Shown piece by piece: positions 9,183 through 17,998 of a DNA stretch of 64,000 nucleotides. The position numbers were made by a program, and so were the translations under genes. Source of the stretch: CBFHSF01 sp965661055. Its GTDB lineage: Bacteria; Bacteroidota; Bacteroidia; Flavobacteriales; Schleiferiaceae. Position 1 is the stretch's first letter. The number at the start of each line of letters is the position of its first letter. The notes beneath the pieces are model-generated. The model was not told the DNA's origin and did not search any database. It saw only the letters and a program-made list of their open reading frames with translations. The DNA lies in the NCBI GenBank assembly GCA_965661055.1, contig CBFICS010000009.1, forward strand, positions 1 through 64,000. Direction: 5' to 3'.

Positions 9183-10184
9183 TTATTCGCTTACGTTTAA
9201 CTTTTGATATACCTTATCTTCAATTTCTTCGGCGAGTTCAGGGTTGTCTTTCAACAATTGTTTTACGGCATCTCTACCTTGGCCTAACTTTGTCTCTCCG
9301 TAAGAGAACCAAGAGCCACTCTTTTTAACAATCTCATTGGCAACGCCTAAATCAATTAGCTCACCAACCTTAGAAATCCCCTCACCATACATTACATCAA
9401 ATTCCGCTTGTCTAAACGGTGGTGCAACTTTGTTCTTAACTACCTTCACTCTAACTCTGTTACCAGAAATAGAATCGCCATCTTTAATTTGGCTTGATCT
9501 TCTAATGTCTAGACGAACAGAAGCGTAAAACTTAAGAGCATTACCCCCAGTAGTGGTTTCGGGGTTTCCAAACATTACTCCAATCTTCTCACGCAACTGG
9601 TTAATGAAAATACAAGTACAATTCGTTTTAGATATAGAGCCGGTAAGTTTTCTTAACGCCTGCGACATCAAACGAGCGTGAAGCCCCATTTTTGAATCAC
9701 CCATTTCTCCTTCAATTTCACTTTTAGGAGTCAAGGCTGCAACAGAGTCAACAATTAAAATATCAATAGCGCCCGATCTAATAAGGTTATCAGCGATTTC
9801 AAGGGCTTGCTCACCATTGTCTGGTTGAGAAATAATCAACTCTTCTGTATTTACCCCTAATTTTTCGGCATAAGTTCTATCAAATGCATGCTCTGCATCA
9901 ATAAAGGCAGCAATACCTCCTGCTTTTTGAGTTTCTGCGATTGCATGTAATGTCAAGGTGGTTTTTCCAGAAGATTCTGGACCGTAAATTTCAACTACCC
10001 TTCCTCTTGGGTAACCACCTACTCCTAGTGCAATATCAAGTCCTAAAGACCCAGAGGGAATTACATCTACCTCCTCTACGGCTTTATCACCCATCTTCAT
10101 CACAGCTCCTTTGCCGTATGTCTTATCCAACTTATCCATAGTAAGTTGAAGTGCTTTTAACTTTGCAGTTTTATCGTTACTCAT
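9183..10184 (-). CDS. recA: Recombinase RecA
   Basis: ATP-dependent strand-exchange protein of homologous recombination. The 333-aa sequence has Walker A GPESSGKT (68-75, K74), Walker B ILIVDSVAAL, the L2 region with FINQLREKIGVMFGNPETTTGGNALKF features, and the usual C-terminal domain. The length is slightly shorter than E. coli RecA, within the normal range. No intein or insertion is visible. A TATTTTTG -7 box and an inverted repeat lie upstream. The bcp gene is upstream in the same direction, 100 nt away. Confidence 0.98.
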   Translation of the reverse strand: MSNDKTAKLKALQLTMDKLDKTYGKGAVMKMGDKAVEEVDVIPSGSLGLDIALGVGGYPRGRVVEIYGPESSGKTTLTLHAIAETQKAGGIAAFIDAEHAFDRTYAEKLGVNTEELIISQPDNGEQALEIADNLIRSGAIDILIVDSVAALTPKSEIEGEMGDSKMGLHARLMSQALRKLTGSISKTNCTCIFINQLREKIGVMFGNPETTTGGNALKFYASVRLDIRRSSQIKDGDSISGNRVRVKVVKNKVAPPFRQAEFDVMYGEGISKVGELIDLGVANEIVKKSGSWFSYGETKLGQGRDAVKQLLKDNPELAEEIEDKVYQKLNVSE

Positions 10185-10214
10185 CGTTGATTTTTTTTTC
10201 TATTTGAAGGTAAA

Positions 10215-10222
10215 CAAAAATA
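10215..10222 (-). promoter_or_regulatory. Candidate recA -7 box
   Basis: The minus strand reads TATTTTTG, an exact TAnnTTTG match 30 nt upstream of the recA ATG. An interrupted inverted repeat lies just upstream of it (10236-10261), over the place where a -33 element would be. Confidence 0.5.
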
Positions 10223-10235
10223 GAAAAAGGAACGC

Positions 10236-10261
10236 CTTACTTGGAAAATCCAATTGGTAAG
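10236..10261. repeat. Interrupted inverted repeat over the recA promoter
   Basis: Outer arms CTTAC (10236-10240) and GTAAG (10257-10261) and inner arms TTGGA (10241-10245) and TCCAA (10249-10253) are complementary, with 3 extra bases on one side. It lies 14-39 nt upstream of the recA -7 box and could be an operator. It does not match a LexA box that I know. Confidence 0.35.
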
Positions 10262-10284
10262 TTATTCACTTTTTATCTAAAATT

Positions 10285-10740
10285 TTATTTCTCTAAAGTC
10301 TGTGCTGTTGCCTCCTTAGTTTTAACCTTTTTTATCACTTTTTCTATCACACCTTCCTCGTTTATTACAAATGTTTGACGGTGAATTCCATCGTATTCTT
10401 TACCCATAAATTTCTTTAACCCCCATACACCATACTGCTTAATAATCTCTTTTTCTGTGTCAGCGATTAAAGGAAAAGGTAAATCGTACTTTTCAATAAA
10501 CTTGGTATGTCTAGAGGCATCATCAGCAGAAACGCCAATTACTTGGTACCCCTTTTTCAAAAGGTCGTTGTAATTATCTCTGTAATCACAAGCTTGGGTC
10601 GTACACCCAGGAGTCATATCTTTTGGATAGAAGTAAAGGATTACTTTTTTTTCACGGAAGTCAGAAAGTGAAATCTCTTTATTGTTTTGATCAATTCCTT
10701 TAAAGTGAGGAGCTTTATCTCCTTCTTTTAAATGTGTCAT
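10285..10740 (-). CDS. bcp: Thioredoxin-dependent peroxiredoxin, Bcp/PrxQ type
   Basis: Reduces hydrogen peroxide and organic hydroperoxides in the cytoplasm. The 151-aa protein has the PrxQ signature YPKDMTPGCTTQAC with peroxidatic C46 and resolving C51 five residues later, the spacing of alpha-helical-resolving Bcp enzymes. GVWGLKKFMGKEYDGIHRQTFVI is the usual C-terminal region. There is no signal peptide. It is transcribed toward recA and divergent from nth, so three nearby genes relate to oxidative or DNA damage. Confidence 0.95.
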   Translation of the reverse strand: MTHLKEGDKAPHFKGIDQNNKEISLSDFREKKVILYFYPKDMTPGCTTQACDYRDNYNDLLKKGYQVIGVSADDASRHTKFIEKYDLPFPLIADTEKEIIKQYGVWGLKKFMGKEYDGIHRQTFVINEEGVIEKVIKKVKTKEATAQTLEK

Positions 10741-10831
10741 AGTTCTACTTATTTATACGAAAACAAATGTTTCCAATTGGTTGTTCAAAGTAATGAAGAT
10801 TTTATTTCTTTACATATTAAAGCCAAATAGA

Positions 10832-11476
10832 ATGACCAAAAAGGAGAAAGTCAGCTACGTAATAAACACGCTTGAGGAGTTATTCCCAGAAACCCCTGTT
10901 CCTCTAAATCACAAAGACCCTTACACTCTCCTTATTGCCGTTTTGCTTTCCGCTCAATGCACCGATGAAAGGGTAAATAAAATCACCCCTTTATTATTTG
11001 CCAAAGCAGACAACCCCTATGACATGGTAAAAATGACCGTTGAACAGATTGCTGAAATCATCAGGCCATGCGGACTTACCCCGATGAAGTCAAAAGGGAT
11101 TTACGGGTTGAGTAAAATATTAATTGAAGAATATCAAGGCGAGGTGCCCTGTAGTTTTGAAGACTTAGAAAAATTACCTGCCGTTGGACATAAAACCGCA
11201 TCGGTTTTAATGAGTCAAGCCTTTAATGTTCCTGCGTTTCCGGTAGATACACACATTCACAGGTTAATGTATCGTTGGAATCTTAGTAACGGAAAATCTG
11301 TAGAACAAACAGAGAAAGATGCCAAGAGGCTATTCCCAAAAGAAAAGTGGAACAAGCTTCACCTCCAGATAATATTTTATGCTAGGAAGTATTCACCGGC
11401 AAGAGGCTGGAAATTGGAAAACGATATTATTTCGCAAACCATTGGTAGGAAATCTGAAATTGCTAAAGCAGGATAA
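10832..11476 (+). CDS. nth: Endonuclease III, without iron-sulfur cluster cysteines
   Basis: Base-excision-repair glycosylase/AP lyase for oxidised pyrimidines. The 214-aa protein keeps the helix-hairpin-helix (LEKLPAVGHKTA) with catalytic K121 and the aspartate D139 in PVDTHIHR, at the same positions as E. coli K120/D138. The C-terminal loop, which usually holds four cysteines for a 4Fe-4S cluster, reads YARKYSPARGWKLENDIISQ and has no cysteine. ATG at 10832 is chosen because it gives the standard N-terminus; the open frame upstream adds 17 unconserved residues. Its stop abuts the stop of the convergent large gene with no gap. Confidence 0.93.
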   Translation: MTKKEKVSYVINTLEELFPETPVPLNHKDPYTLLIAVLLSAQCTDERVNKITPLLFAKADNPYDMVKMTVEQIAEIIRPCGLTPMKSKGIYGLSKILIEEYQGEVPCSFEDLEKLPAVGHKTASVLMSQAFNVPAFPVDTHIHRLMYRWNLSNGKSVEQTEKDAKRLFPKEKWNKLHLQIIFYARKYSPARGWKLENDIISQTIGRKSEIAKAG

Positions 11477-14400
11477 TTAAAAGTCAGTACTCAAAGAGAA
11501 GTAAAACACTCTTGGCAATTGAATACCATCCTCAACACCCCAAGCCCAATCCGCTCTCATAAAATATCCGAAAATTTTTGACCGAAGACCAAATCCATAT
11601 CCCAAAACAATGGGGTCTTTTTGTTTGTCAACGATGATCTTAATAGGTCCATTATCAATTACCTCATTATTTAATGCATTCTCTCTAGAGTAAGGAGAAT
11701 CACCATTCCATGCGGTACCTACATCAGTAAACCCAACTACTTGGAACGTATTTAAAAACTCGGATTGAATAGGTTTATTCATCATCATTCTAAAAATAGG
11801 GGCTCTAACTTCAGAGTTAATAACCGCAAAGCTTGTACCGTTTCGGGTATTCTGGGTAAAACCCCTCAAATTGGTAACCACGGTCTGGAAGATGTAATTC
11901 TCATCTTGAGCTATCGGAGTATTGTTTTTAAAATCGGGATTGATTTGATTGTCAACTCCCCCTAAGAAATAAAGAAGTTTTTCATGACCAAAGGTCGTTC
12001 CGTAGGCAAACCTATTTGCCCATATCATTTCCCTCCACAGAGGCAAATAATGTCTTGCATCAATTCCGGCGGTAAACATCCCTGAAGGAGAAATATTAAA
12101 ATCTTCGTAAAATTCACCGAACACCTTCCCTCTCCAACCATTGTATAGGTTTATTCCCTTTTTAATGGTATTGTCATAAACATATTCTGCCTTTAGAATT
12201 CCGTAGGCTTTAATCTGTTCTTCGCGCTCTAATGATCCAATTTGACCATCAGACAGGGTAATTGACCTCTGATGTCTTCCTCCAATAGAAAACTTAATAG
12301 CCGACACCGGATTAAAAGGCCAAGAAACCTTGAAGTGAGCTTCATTGGTAATGTACCTCATAAAGTAAATAGACTGATAACCTACCTGTGATCTACGCAA
12401 GTAGGTCAACGACTTATCTAGACGAGATTTATTGTTTACCAGTTGAATCATCACCTCAGAATTAGGACTTAAGGACAAACCAGCTATAGGTTGAAAATCA
12501 GTTCTAAAACCACCTACCAATGTATAATTATTGAACAGGTCGATAATTCCCATTTTTAACACTGCATTAAATCCAGGATTTAACAATCCGGGTTGTGGAC
12601 TACCGGTATATGGCTGATAACTTGGATTGTCAAAAACAAACCCTACTTGGACCCCAACTTGATCCCGATAAAAAGTAGGGAAGTACACTCTACTGCTAGG
12701 TATTTCAAACTTTTTTGGTTCCTCAATAGATGGTAGATTATCAGCCGGTTTTTCAGTTATTAAGGCTTTTTCTTCTCTTTCTTTTTTCTTGAGTTCTAAT
12801 TCTTTCTTAGAAAGAAAATGATGTTTTTCTAAAACATCTCCATCAAACTCATAATCTTCAATATTAATTTCAAATCCCTGTCGGGGAGATGCAATTTCGG
12901 CATATTCATCTATGGTTACATTGTCTGATTTTTGCTTCCCACCTTTTATTGGCGACCCTTCAATAAGTGTTAAGTTGAGCTCTTTTGCTGGCAACTTATC
13001 TTCGAGAAACAACCTAAATCTTTTATTACCATAAAGTAATTTCACTTGATTATCACCCTCTTTACTTACCGCAAGCTCAGTAACATTTAGGGGACTATCT
13101 GTCACTTGATATCTACTAAACTCATAACTGAAATGAGTTGTGGTATCTACATAGGCAACAGAGCTATCAATTCCAATTAAATATTGGTTTTGGGTGCCTA
13201 AGTCATTACTTAAAAACTGGATGAAACTAGGTTCGTACTCCGTGGGTTTTGTTTCATTGAAATAAGGAGTGTTTGTCAACCTCCAAAGCATTGTTTTTGT
13301 TTTCTTCTTTATTTCTGTCGGACTCCTGATTACAAAGAGATCATTAAAGGGAGAGAAGTTCAGAGTAATTTCATCATACTTTAGGGTATCATGGATTCTA
13401 TTAGATGCATAAACAATTTGCTTACCTCCCATGATGTAGGCGGGATGAGAATCATCCCAATCATCATAGGTAAGCGGTATAATAGTTTTAGAGAGCAAGG
13501 TGTATTCAAAAATATCAGATCGGCCGTTTTTAACCGCAGACATCACAATCCTTTTTCCGTCTGGTGAGTATTCCATAGAAAGAACCTTATCAAATCCGAA
13601 AAGGTTTCTCCTCTCTAGTTCTCTCTTTTCAACATTGTAAAAATACAGCCATAAGAATCCCTTTTCTTCAGTTACAATAGTCAAAATATTGTTGTTTGGG
13701 CTCCAAGTAAGAACCGGAAAAGAGTTATCCGTATTCTGAGAGATCTTATAACCACCTTTTAAAATACGCTTGCGTCGATCTTTTTCTACATCATAAATGT
13801 AGACTTTATATTCACCTAATTTATTTGTGTTGTAGGCAATATACTTTCCATCATTTGTAATATCTAATTGAGAGAACCTTTGCTTTTTTCTCCCCTTAAC
13901 TACTTCGTTTTCTGGAAAGATATTCTCGACTAAAAAGGCCTGCTCATACATTTTGCGATAATACTCTTTCCAACCCTGAATTAATTCATCAGTTGTTACC
14001 CCCAAGACATATAAAAACCCATCATCAATACTACGATTAACCACCGTCATATAAATGACATTTTTGACTACAGGGGCACCATAGGTTTTTGAAATATACT
14101 GCCAGATTGCATGTCCTGCAAACACAGCCTCATCATCTGTCAAAACATTTAATCTATCATACTTACCGGTAGCAATACCATCTCTTACGTATTGATCCAT
14201 TTCGGTAGTCCAAGGTTTAGACATATAAGAAACCGCTCCCTCCATAAACCAAGTTGGCAGATTTAACAAGGTCGAGTTTTTAATACTCTCAGAAAACCCA
14301 CCGTAAATTTGACTTTGCAAAATCAAGTCAATAAGTCCTGTTCGTATCTGTTGTTCAAGATGGGCATAACTACCATCAAAGTATACAAACATCTTAGAGC

Positions 14401-14767
14401 CTACTAGCCGCGTAACTCCACCAGTATTATACGCTTCGTCGGTATTAAGGTTTACATTACTCTGCTTGAGGTCCGTTAAATTTCTGAAAACTAAAACTTG
14501 AATTCGATCAGAGAGACGTGCATCAAGATACTTTTCTAATTGAGATAGGTTCTGGTTGACAAGTTCGGCAGTTTTTTGAGCCACATCTTTACCTTGGTCG
14601 TGGTAAAAAACATCATATCTATCAAAGCGAAAGTAGTGCCATTTAAAATCTGTGTATTGCACACGGTTCTTACCATAAACCTGATACAGTCCATAATAGA
14701 ACTGTCCTTCAGATAATTTGGGTAAGAGGAAAAAAACAAAAGTGAGAAAGAGGAGCGTTTTTTTCAA
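11477..14767 (-). CDS. Large outer-membrane protein: degenerate peptidase-like domain, TolB-like propeller, Omp85-like barrel
   Basis: A 1096-aa protein with a signal peptide (MKKTLLFLTFVFFLLPKLSEG). Three parts follow. About residues 30-275 resemble peptidase-MA-like (gluzincin) domains, with LPTWFMEGAVSY as the GxxE-type helix, but the HExxH position reads HLEQQIRTGL, so it is probably inactive. About 290-480 are PD40/TolB-type propeller blades (ISPDGK-like FSQLDITNDGKYIAY, MEYSPDGKRIVMS). From about 690 there is a surface-antigen/Omp85-like barrel, with a charged linker before it and an aromatic C-terminus (FYFSLSTDF). No ATG precedes the signal peptide, so TTG at 14767 is the likely start; another TTG lies 9 codons upstream. 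Transport or assembly of an unknown substrate is an inference. Confidence 0.8.
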   Translation of the reverse strand: MKKTLLFLTFVFFLLPKLSEGQFYYGLYQVYGKNRVQYTDFKWHYFRFDRYDVFYHDQGKDVAQKTAELVNQNLSQLEKYLDARLSDRIQVLVFRNLTDLKQSNVNLNTDEAYNTGGVTRLVGSKMFVYFDGSYAHLEQQIRTGLIDLILQSQIYGGFSESIKNSTLLNLPTWFMEGAVSYMSKPWTTEMDQYVRDGIATGKYDRLNVLTDDEAVFAGHAIWQYISKTYGAPVVKNVIYMTVVNRSIDDGFLYVLGVTTDELIQGWKEYYRKMYEQAFLVENIFPENEVVKGRKKQRFSQLDITNDGKYIAYNTNKLGEYKVYIYDVEKDRRKRILKGGYKISQNTDNSFPVLTWSPNNNILTIVTEEKGFLWLYFYNVEKRELERRNLFGFDKVLSMEYSPDGKRIVMSAVKNGRSDIFEYTLLSKTIIPLTYDDWDDSHPAYIMGGKQIVYASNRIHDTLKYDEITLNFSPFNDLFVIRSPTEIKKKTKTMLWRLTNTPYFNETKPTEYEPSFIQFLSNDLGTQNQYLIGIDSSVAYVDTTTHFSYEFSRYQVTDSPLNVTELAVSKEGDNQVKLLYGNKRFRLFLEDKLPAKELNLTLIEGSPIKGGKQKSDNVTIDEYAEIASPRQGFEINIEDYEFDGDVLEKHHFLSKKELELKKKEREEKALITEKPADNLPSIEEPKKFEIPSSRVYFPTFYRDQVGVQVGFVFDNPSYQPYTGSPQPGLLNPGFNAVLKMGIIDLFNNYTLVGGFRTDFQPIAGLSLSPNSEVMIQLVNNKSRLDKSLTYLRRSQVGYQSIYFMRYITNEAHFKVSWPFNPVSAIKFSIGGRHQRSITLSDGQIGSLEREEQIKAYGILKAEYVYDNTIKKGINLYNGWRGKVFGEFYEDFNISPSGMFTAGIDARHYLPLWREMIWANRFAYGTTFGHEKLLYFLGGVDNQINPDFKNNTPIAQDENYIFQTVVTNLRGFTQNTRNGTSFAVINSEVRAPIFRMMMNKPIQSEFLNTFQVVGFTDVGTAWNGDSPYSRENALNNEVIDNGPIKIIVDKQKDPIVLGYGFGLRSKIFGYFMRADWAWGVEDGIQLPRVFYFSLSTDF

Positions 14768-14840
14768 ATGACTTTCTTTTTTACTAAAATACAATAATAG
14801 TAACGCTTTTCAATAAAAACTGTTGTCATGTAAGATAATA

Positions 14841-14869
14841 TTGTCAATTAGAAAAAAAGTTTAATTTTG
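14841..14869 (+). promoter_or_regulatory. Promoter of the 145-aa lipoprotein gene
   Basis: A -33 TTG (14841-14843) and a -7 TAATTTTG (14862-14869) are separated by 18 nt, a good fit to the Bacteroidota promoter. It would start transcription about 16 nt before the ATG. This is the most complete promoter match in the window. Confidence 0.65.
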
Positions 14870-14891
14870 GCCACGATAAAAAACAAACAAA

Positions 14892-15329
14892 ATGAAAAAA
14901 GTATTATTAATTGCATTTGCAGCTATGACATTAGTTGCCTGTAAAAAAGACGACAAAGACAACGGAGGAAGCACGACTCCTGCTCAAACAACAGAAGAGA
15001 AAATTTTAGGTGACTGGGACGGTGATGTTATTAGACAAAGAGAAGTAGTCGTTGATTTAAGTATCGACACAACGGTAACTACAGACATCAGCAATTATCA
15101 ATTCGAGTTTAAGACTGGAAATATTATTACACTTACTGATGCAAGTTCAAGTCAATCACAAGATTTATCATGGAGCTTATTAAGCGACGACAGAATGACA
15201 TTTGATGGTGACACTTTTGATATTGTAAAACTTACTTCTTCAGAATTTGATTTTGTACTTCAATTTGACGTTGACTTAGGTGGTGGTGTTATTGACAATG
15301 TTACCCAAACTATCGAATTAGTAAAATAA
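14892..15329 (+). CDS. Lipocalin-like lipoprotein, function unknown
   Basis: A 145-aa protein with a lipoprotein signal (MKKVLLIAFAAMTLVAC) followed by a Lys/Asp/Gly/Thr-rich linker. The rest begins ILGDWDGDVI and continues with alternating beta strands (YQFEFKTGNIITL, LSWSLLSDDRMTFDGDTF). This layout is typical of the small lipocalin-like lipoproteins common in Bacteroidota (family resemblance, not proven). It is monocistronic, with its own promoter and a strong terminator. Confidence 0.78.
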   Translation: MKKVLLIAFAAMTLVACKKDDKDNGGSTTPAQTTEEKILGDWDGDVIRQREVVVDLSIDTTVTTDISNYQFEFKTGNIITLTDASSSQSQDLSWSLLSDDRMTFDGDTFDIVKLTSSEFDFVLQFDVDLGGGVIDNVTQTIELVK

Positions 15330-15348
15330 TTTACTTTGAAAAGTAATA

Positions 15349-15378
15349 AAAAGGCCACCCATTGGGTGGCCTTTTTAT
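15349..15378. terminator. Strong bidirectional terminator
   Basis: GGCCACCC (15353-15360) and GGGTGGCC (15364-15371) form a perfect 8-bp GC-rich stem with a 3-nt loop, flanked by A and T runs. It serves the convergent lipoprotein and kmo genes. Confidence 0.92.
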
Positions 15379-16716
15379 TTAGCTCAATCTATTTAAGATT
15401 AACTCTTCAATCTTTGGCGAATCCCAAATAGATTCAATTTCAGGAGTCTTCATAACCTCCTCCATTATTTCATCTTGTCGCTCCCCTATTTTAATAGCTT
15501 CACTGTAAGGAATGTGGCTGAATGTAACCATACTATATAAGGGCAACCACTTATCGGGATGGTTTTTTGAAAATTTAGCTTCTATTTTTTTTCGCAACAA
15601 AAACTCAGGATCCGCAGTCAAGTCGCGCATTTCAACAAAGTTTCTCATGGCAAGATCTGCTATGGCATTACCATTAGGAACCCTTTCTTTTTCATAAGCT
15701 TCTAAAACCGAAAGCATATCCTCATCACCCATGGTTTCCATAAAATGATTTAGAATTGTGCAATCTTCAAATCCAGAATTCATGCCTTGACCATAAAAAG
15801 GCACAATGGCGTGGGAAGCATCACCCATCAAGGCAACTTTTCCGTTTTTAGTCCAAGGTGAACATCTAATAATTACCAATGGTGCCGTAGGATTTTCAAC
15901 CCATTCTTGATCAAAGGTTGGCATTAGGGAAATAGCATCTGGAAAAACTCTTTCAAAAAATGCTCTCGCGGCAGACACCGAGTCTAGTGCATCAAAACTT
16001 TCTTCTCCTTCGTAAGGAAAGAAAAGAGTACAAGTAAATGATCCGTCTAGATTAGGTAAAGCAATAAGCATATGCTTGCCTCTTGGCCAAATGTGCAAGG
16101 CTGATTTATCAAGTTTATGAGTACCATCTTCATTCCCAGGAATGGTTAACTCCTTATATCCATGTTCAATGTATTCTTGAGAGTAGTTAAATCTATTGGT
16201 TTTTTGCATGGCGGCTCTAACCGCAGAAAAAGCGCCATCTGTGCCAAATACTAAGTCTGATTCAACCTCTATGTTTTCTCCATGAATAGAAAACCTTGTC
16301 AATGGTTTTTCAAAATCAATTCCAGTACACTTTGCATCAAAAGTAATTTCTACATTTTCACTTTTCTCTGCAAGGTCCATAAGTTTTTCGTTTAGACCAC
16401 CTCTAGACACTGAGTAAATTGCTTGCCCTTCTTTACCGTAGGGTTGTTCAGAAAGTTCTCCAGTAACTGAGTGCATTATTCTCTTACTCATCGGCAAGGC
16501 CATTTTCTTTATCTCGTCAGATAGACCTATTCCTTTTAAAGCTTTCCATCCTCGGTCTGAAAGTGCGAGGTTAATTGACTTTCCACCAATACCCCCTCTT
16601 TTTCTAGCGTCTGAACGCCTTTCGAAAACATTTACAGTATATCCTTTTTTTGCGCAATATGCAGCCCACAAGGAACCAACAAGTCCTGCACCTACTATTG
16701 TAACTTTCTTACTCAT
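15379..16716 (-). CDS. kmo: Kynurenine 3-monooxygenase
   Basis: FAD/NADPH hydroxylase converting L-kynurenine to 3-hydroxykynurenine. The 445-aa protein has the FAD motif VTIVGAGLVGSLWAAYCAKKGY, the kmo hallmark GGIGGKSINLALSDRGW, and the second FAD motif VALMGDASHAIVPFYGQGMNSGFEDC. The length is typical. Its ATG overlaps the kynureninase stop as TAATG, so the two are coupled. Together they make 3-hydroxyanthranilate, a precursor for quinolinate/NAD or a catabolic intermediate. No tryptophan dioxygenase or 3-hydroxyanthranilate dioxygenase is in the window. Confidence 0.95.
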   Translation of the reverse strand: MSKKVTIVGAGLVGSLWAAYCAKKGYTVNVFERRSDARKRGGIGGKSINLALSDRGWKALKGIGLSDEIKKMALPMSKRIMHSVTGELSEQPYGKEGQAIYSVSRGGLNEKLMDLAEKSENVEITFDAKCTGIDFEKPLTRFSIHGENIEVESDLVFGTDGAFSAVRAAMQKTNRFNYSQEYIEHGYKELTIPGNEDGTHKLDKSALHIWPRGKHMLIALPNLDGSFTCTLFFPYEGEESFDALDSVSAARAFFERVFPDAISLMPTFDQEWVENPTAPLVIIRCSPWTKNGKVALMGDASHAIVPFYGQGMNSGFEDCTILNHFMETMGDEDMLSVLEAYEKERVPNGNAIADLAMRNFVEMRDLTADPEFLLRKKIEAKFSKNHPDKWLPLYSMVTFSHIPYSEAIKIGERQDEIMEEVMKTPEIESIWDSPKIEELILNRLS

Positions 16717-17984
16717 TAGTCTATTACTTTTTCTAAAATCTTACCAAAGTTATATATGTCTTCAAATGAATTGTACAACGGCACCGGAGCCATTCTAATT
16801 ACATTTGGTTCTCGCCAATCGGCAATCACTCCTTCTTTCATCAATTTATCAAACACCTCTCTACCTTGTCCGTGCAAAAAAACAGAGACTTGAGCTGCTC
16901 TTGCACTCCAATCTTTTGGTGTAATCAACTCAAATGAATGACCTTTTGTTTTCCCTACCTCTGTCAATACAAACTCTAAATAACTTGAAAGGTTCATTGA
17001 TTTAGCCCTTAAAACTTCTAAATCTACACTGTCAAAAATATCAAGACTTGCCCTTTGAGGAGCCATAGAAAAAACAGGAGCATTGCTTAACTGCCATGCT
17101 TCAGCCGTATTCATAGGTACAAATTGGTCGGGCATTGAAAATCTCGATTCCTTTTCATGACCCCACCATCCTTCAAAGCGAGGAATATCAGATTTACCTA
17201 AATGCTTTTCATGGACAAACAATCCAGCAATGGCTCCGGGTCCTGAGTTTAGATACTTATAAGTACACCACGCGGCAAAATCTACATCCCAATCATGTAG
17301 TTTCAACTCAATATTCCCCATGGCATGAGCAAGATCCCAACCCACAACAACGCCTTTAGACCGCGCTGCTTTGGTGATTCCTTCGATATCAAAAACTTGA
17401 CCCGTGTAATAATTTACACCCCCCATCATCAATAAAGCAATTTCATCACCTTGCTCTTCAATGGCTTTATAAATATCTTCTTCACGAATCGTGAACTCAT
17501 TCTCTCTAGGTGATATTTCTAGCAATGAATCTGAAGAATATCCATGAAATCTCAGCTGAGAAGACAAGGCGTACTGATCACTTGGAAACGCCTTTGCCTC
17601 ACAAAGAATTTTATTTCTAGCAGAAGTTGGTCTATAAAAAGACACCATTAAAAGGTGAAGATTATTGGTCAACGTCCCCATAGAAACCACCTCAGACTCT
17701 TTACTGCCCGTCAATCTAGCTAACGATTTCGCAAACTGCTCATGATAAGGCATCCAAGGTCTTTTGGCGTGAAAATGACCTTCAACACCATGGTTTTTCC
17801 AATCCTCTAATTCTTCTTGAAGATACTTTTCTGTATTTTTTGGCTGAAGGCCTAATGAGTTTCCTGTAAAATAGATTACATCCTTACCCTTGTGTTGTGG
17901 CAAGTGAAACTTTGACCTATAAGATGCCAGTGGATCTTGAGAATCCATTTGACGTGCATAGTCTATATCAAATTTTTGGGTCAT
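16716..17984 (-). CDS. kynU: Kynureninase
   Basis: PLP enzyme that splits (3-hydroxy)kynurenine to (3-hydroxy)anthranilate and alanine. In its 422 residues I see FTGNSLGLQPK (39-49), GWDLAHAMGN (215-224) and the PLP lysine K243 in WCTYKYLNSGPG, followed by the RFEGWWGH segment specific to kynureninases. It lies 14 nt downstream of the UbiA-like gene and overlaps kmo by 1 nt, so it is the middle gene of a three-gene operon. Confidence 0.96.
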   Translation of the reverse strand: MTQKFDIDYARQMDSQDPLASYRSKFHLPQHKGKDVIYFTGNSLGLQPKNTEKYLQEELEDWKNHGVEGHFHAKRPWMPYHEQFAKSLARLTGSKESEVVSMGTLTNNLHLLMVSFYRPTSARNKILCEAKAFPSDQYALSSQLRFHGYSSDSLLEISPRENEFTIREEDIYKAIEEQGDEIALLMMGGVNYYTGQVFDIEGITKAARSKGVVVGWDLAHAMGNIELKLHDWDVDFAAWCTYKYLNSGPGAIAGLFVHEKHLGKSDIPRFEGWWGHEKESRFSMPDQFVPMNTAEAWQLSNAPVFSMAPQRASLDIFDSVDLEVLRAKSMNLSSYLEFVLTEVGKTKGHSFELITPKDWSARAAQVSVFLHGQGREVFDKLMKEGVIADWREPNVIRMAPVPLYNSFEDIYNFGKILEKVID

Positions 17985-17998
17985 TTCTAAAAATTTTG

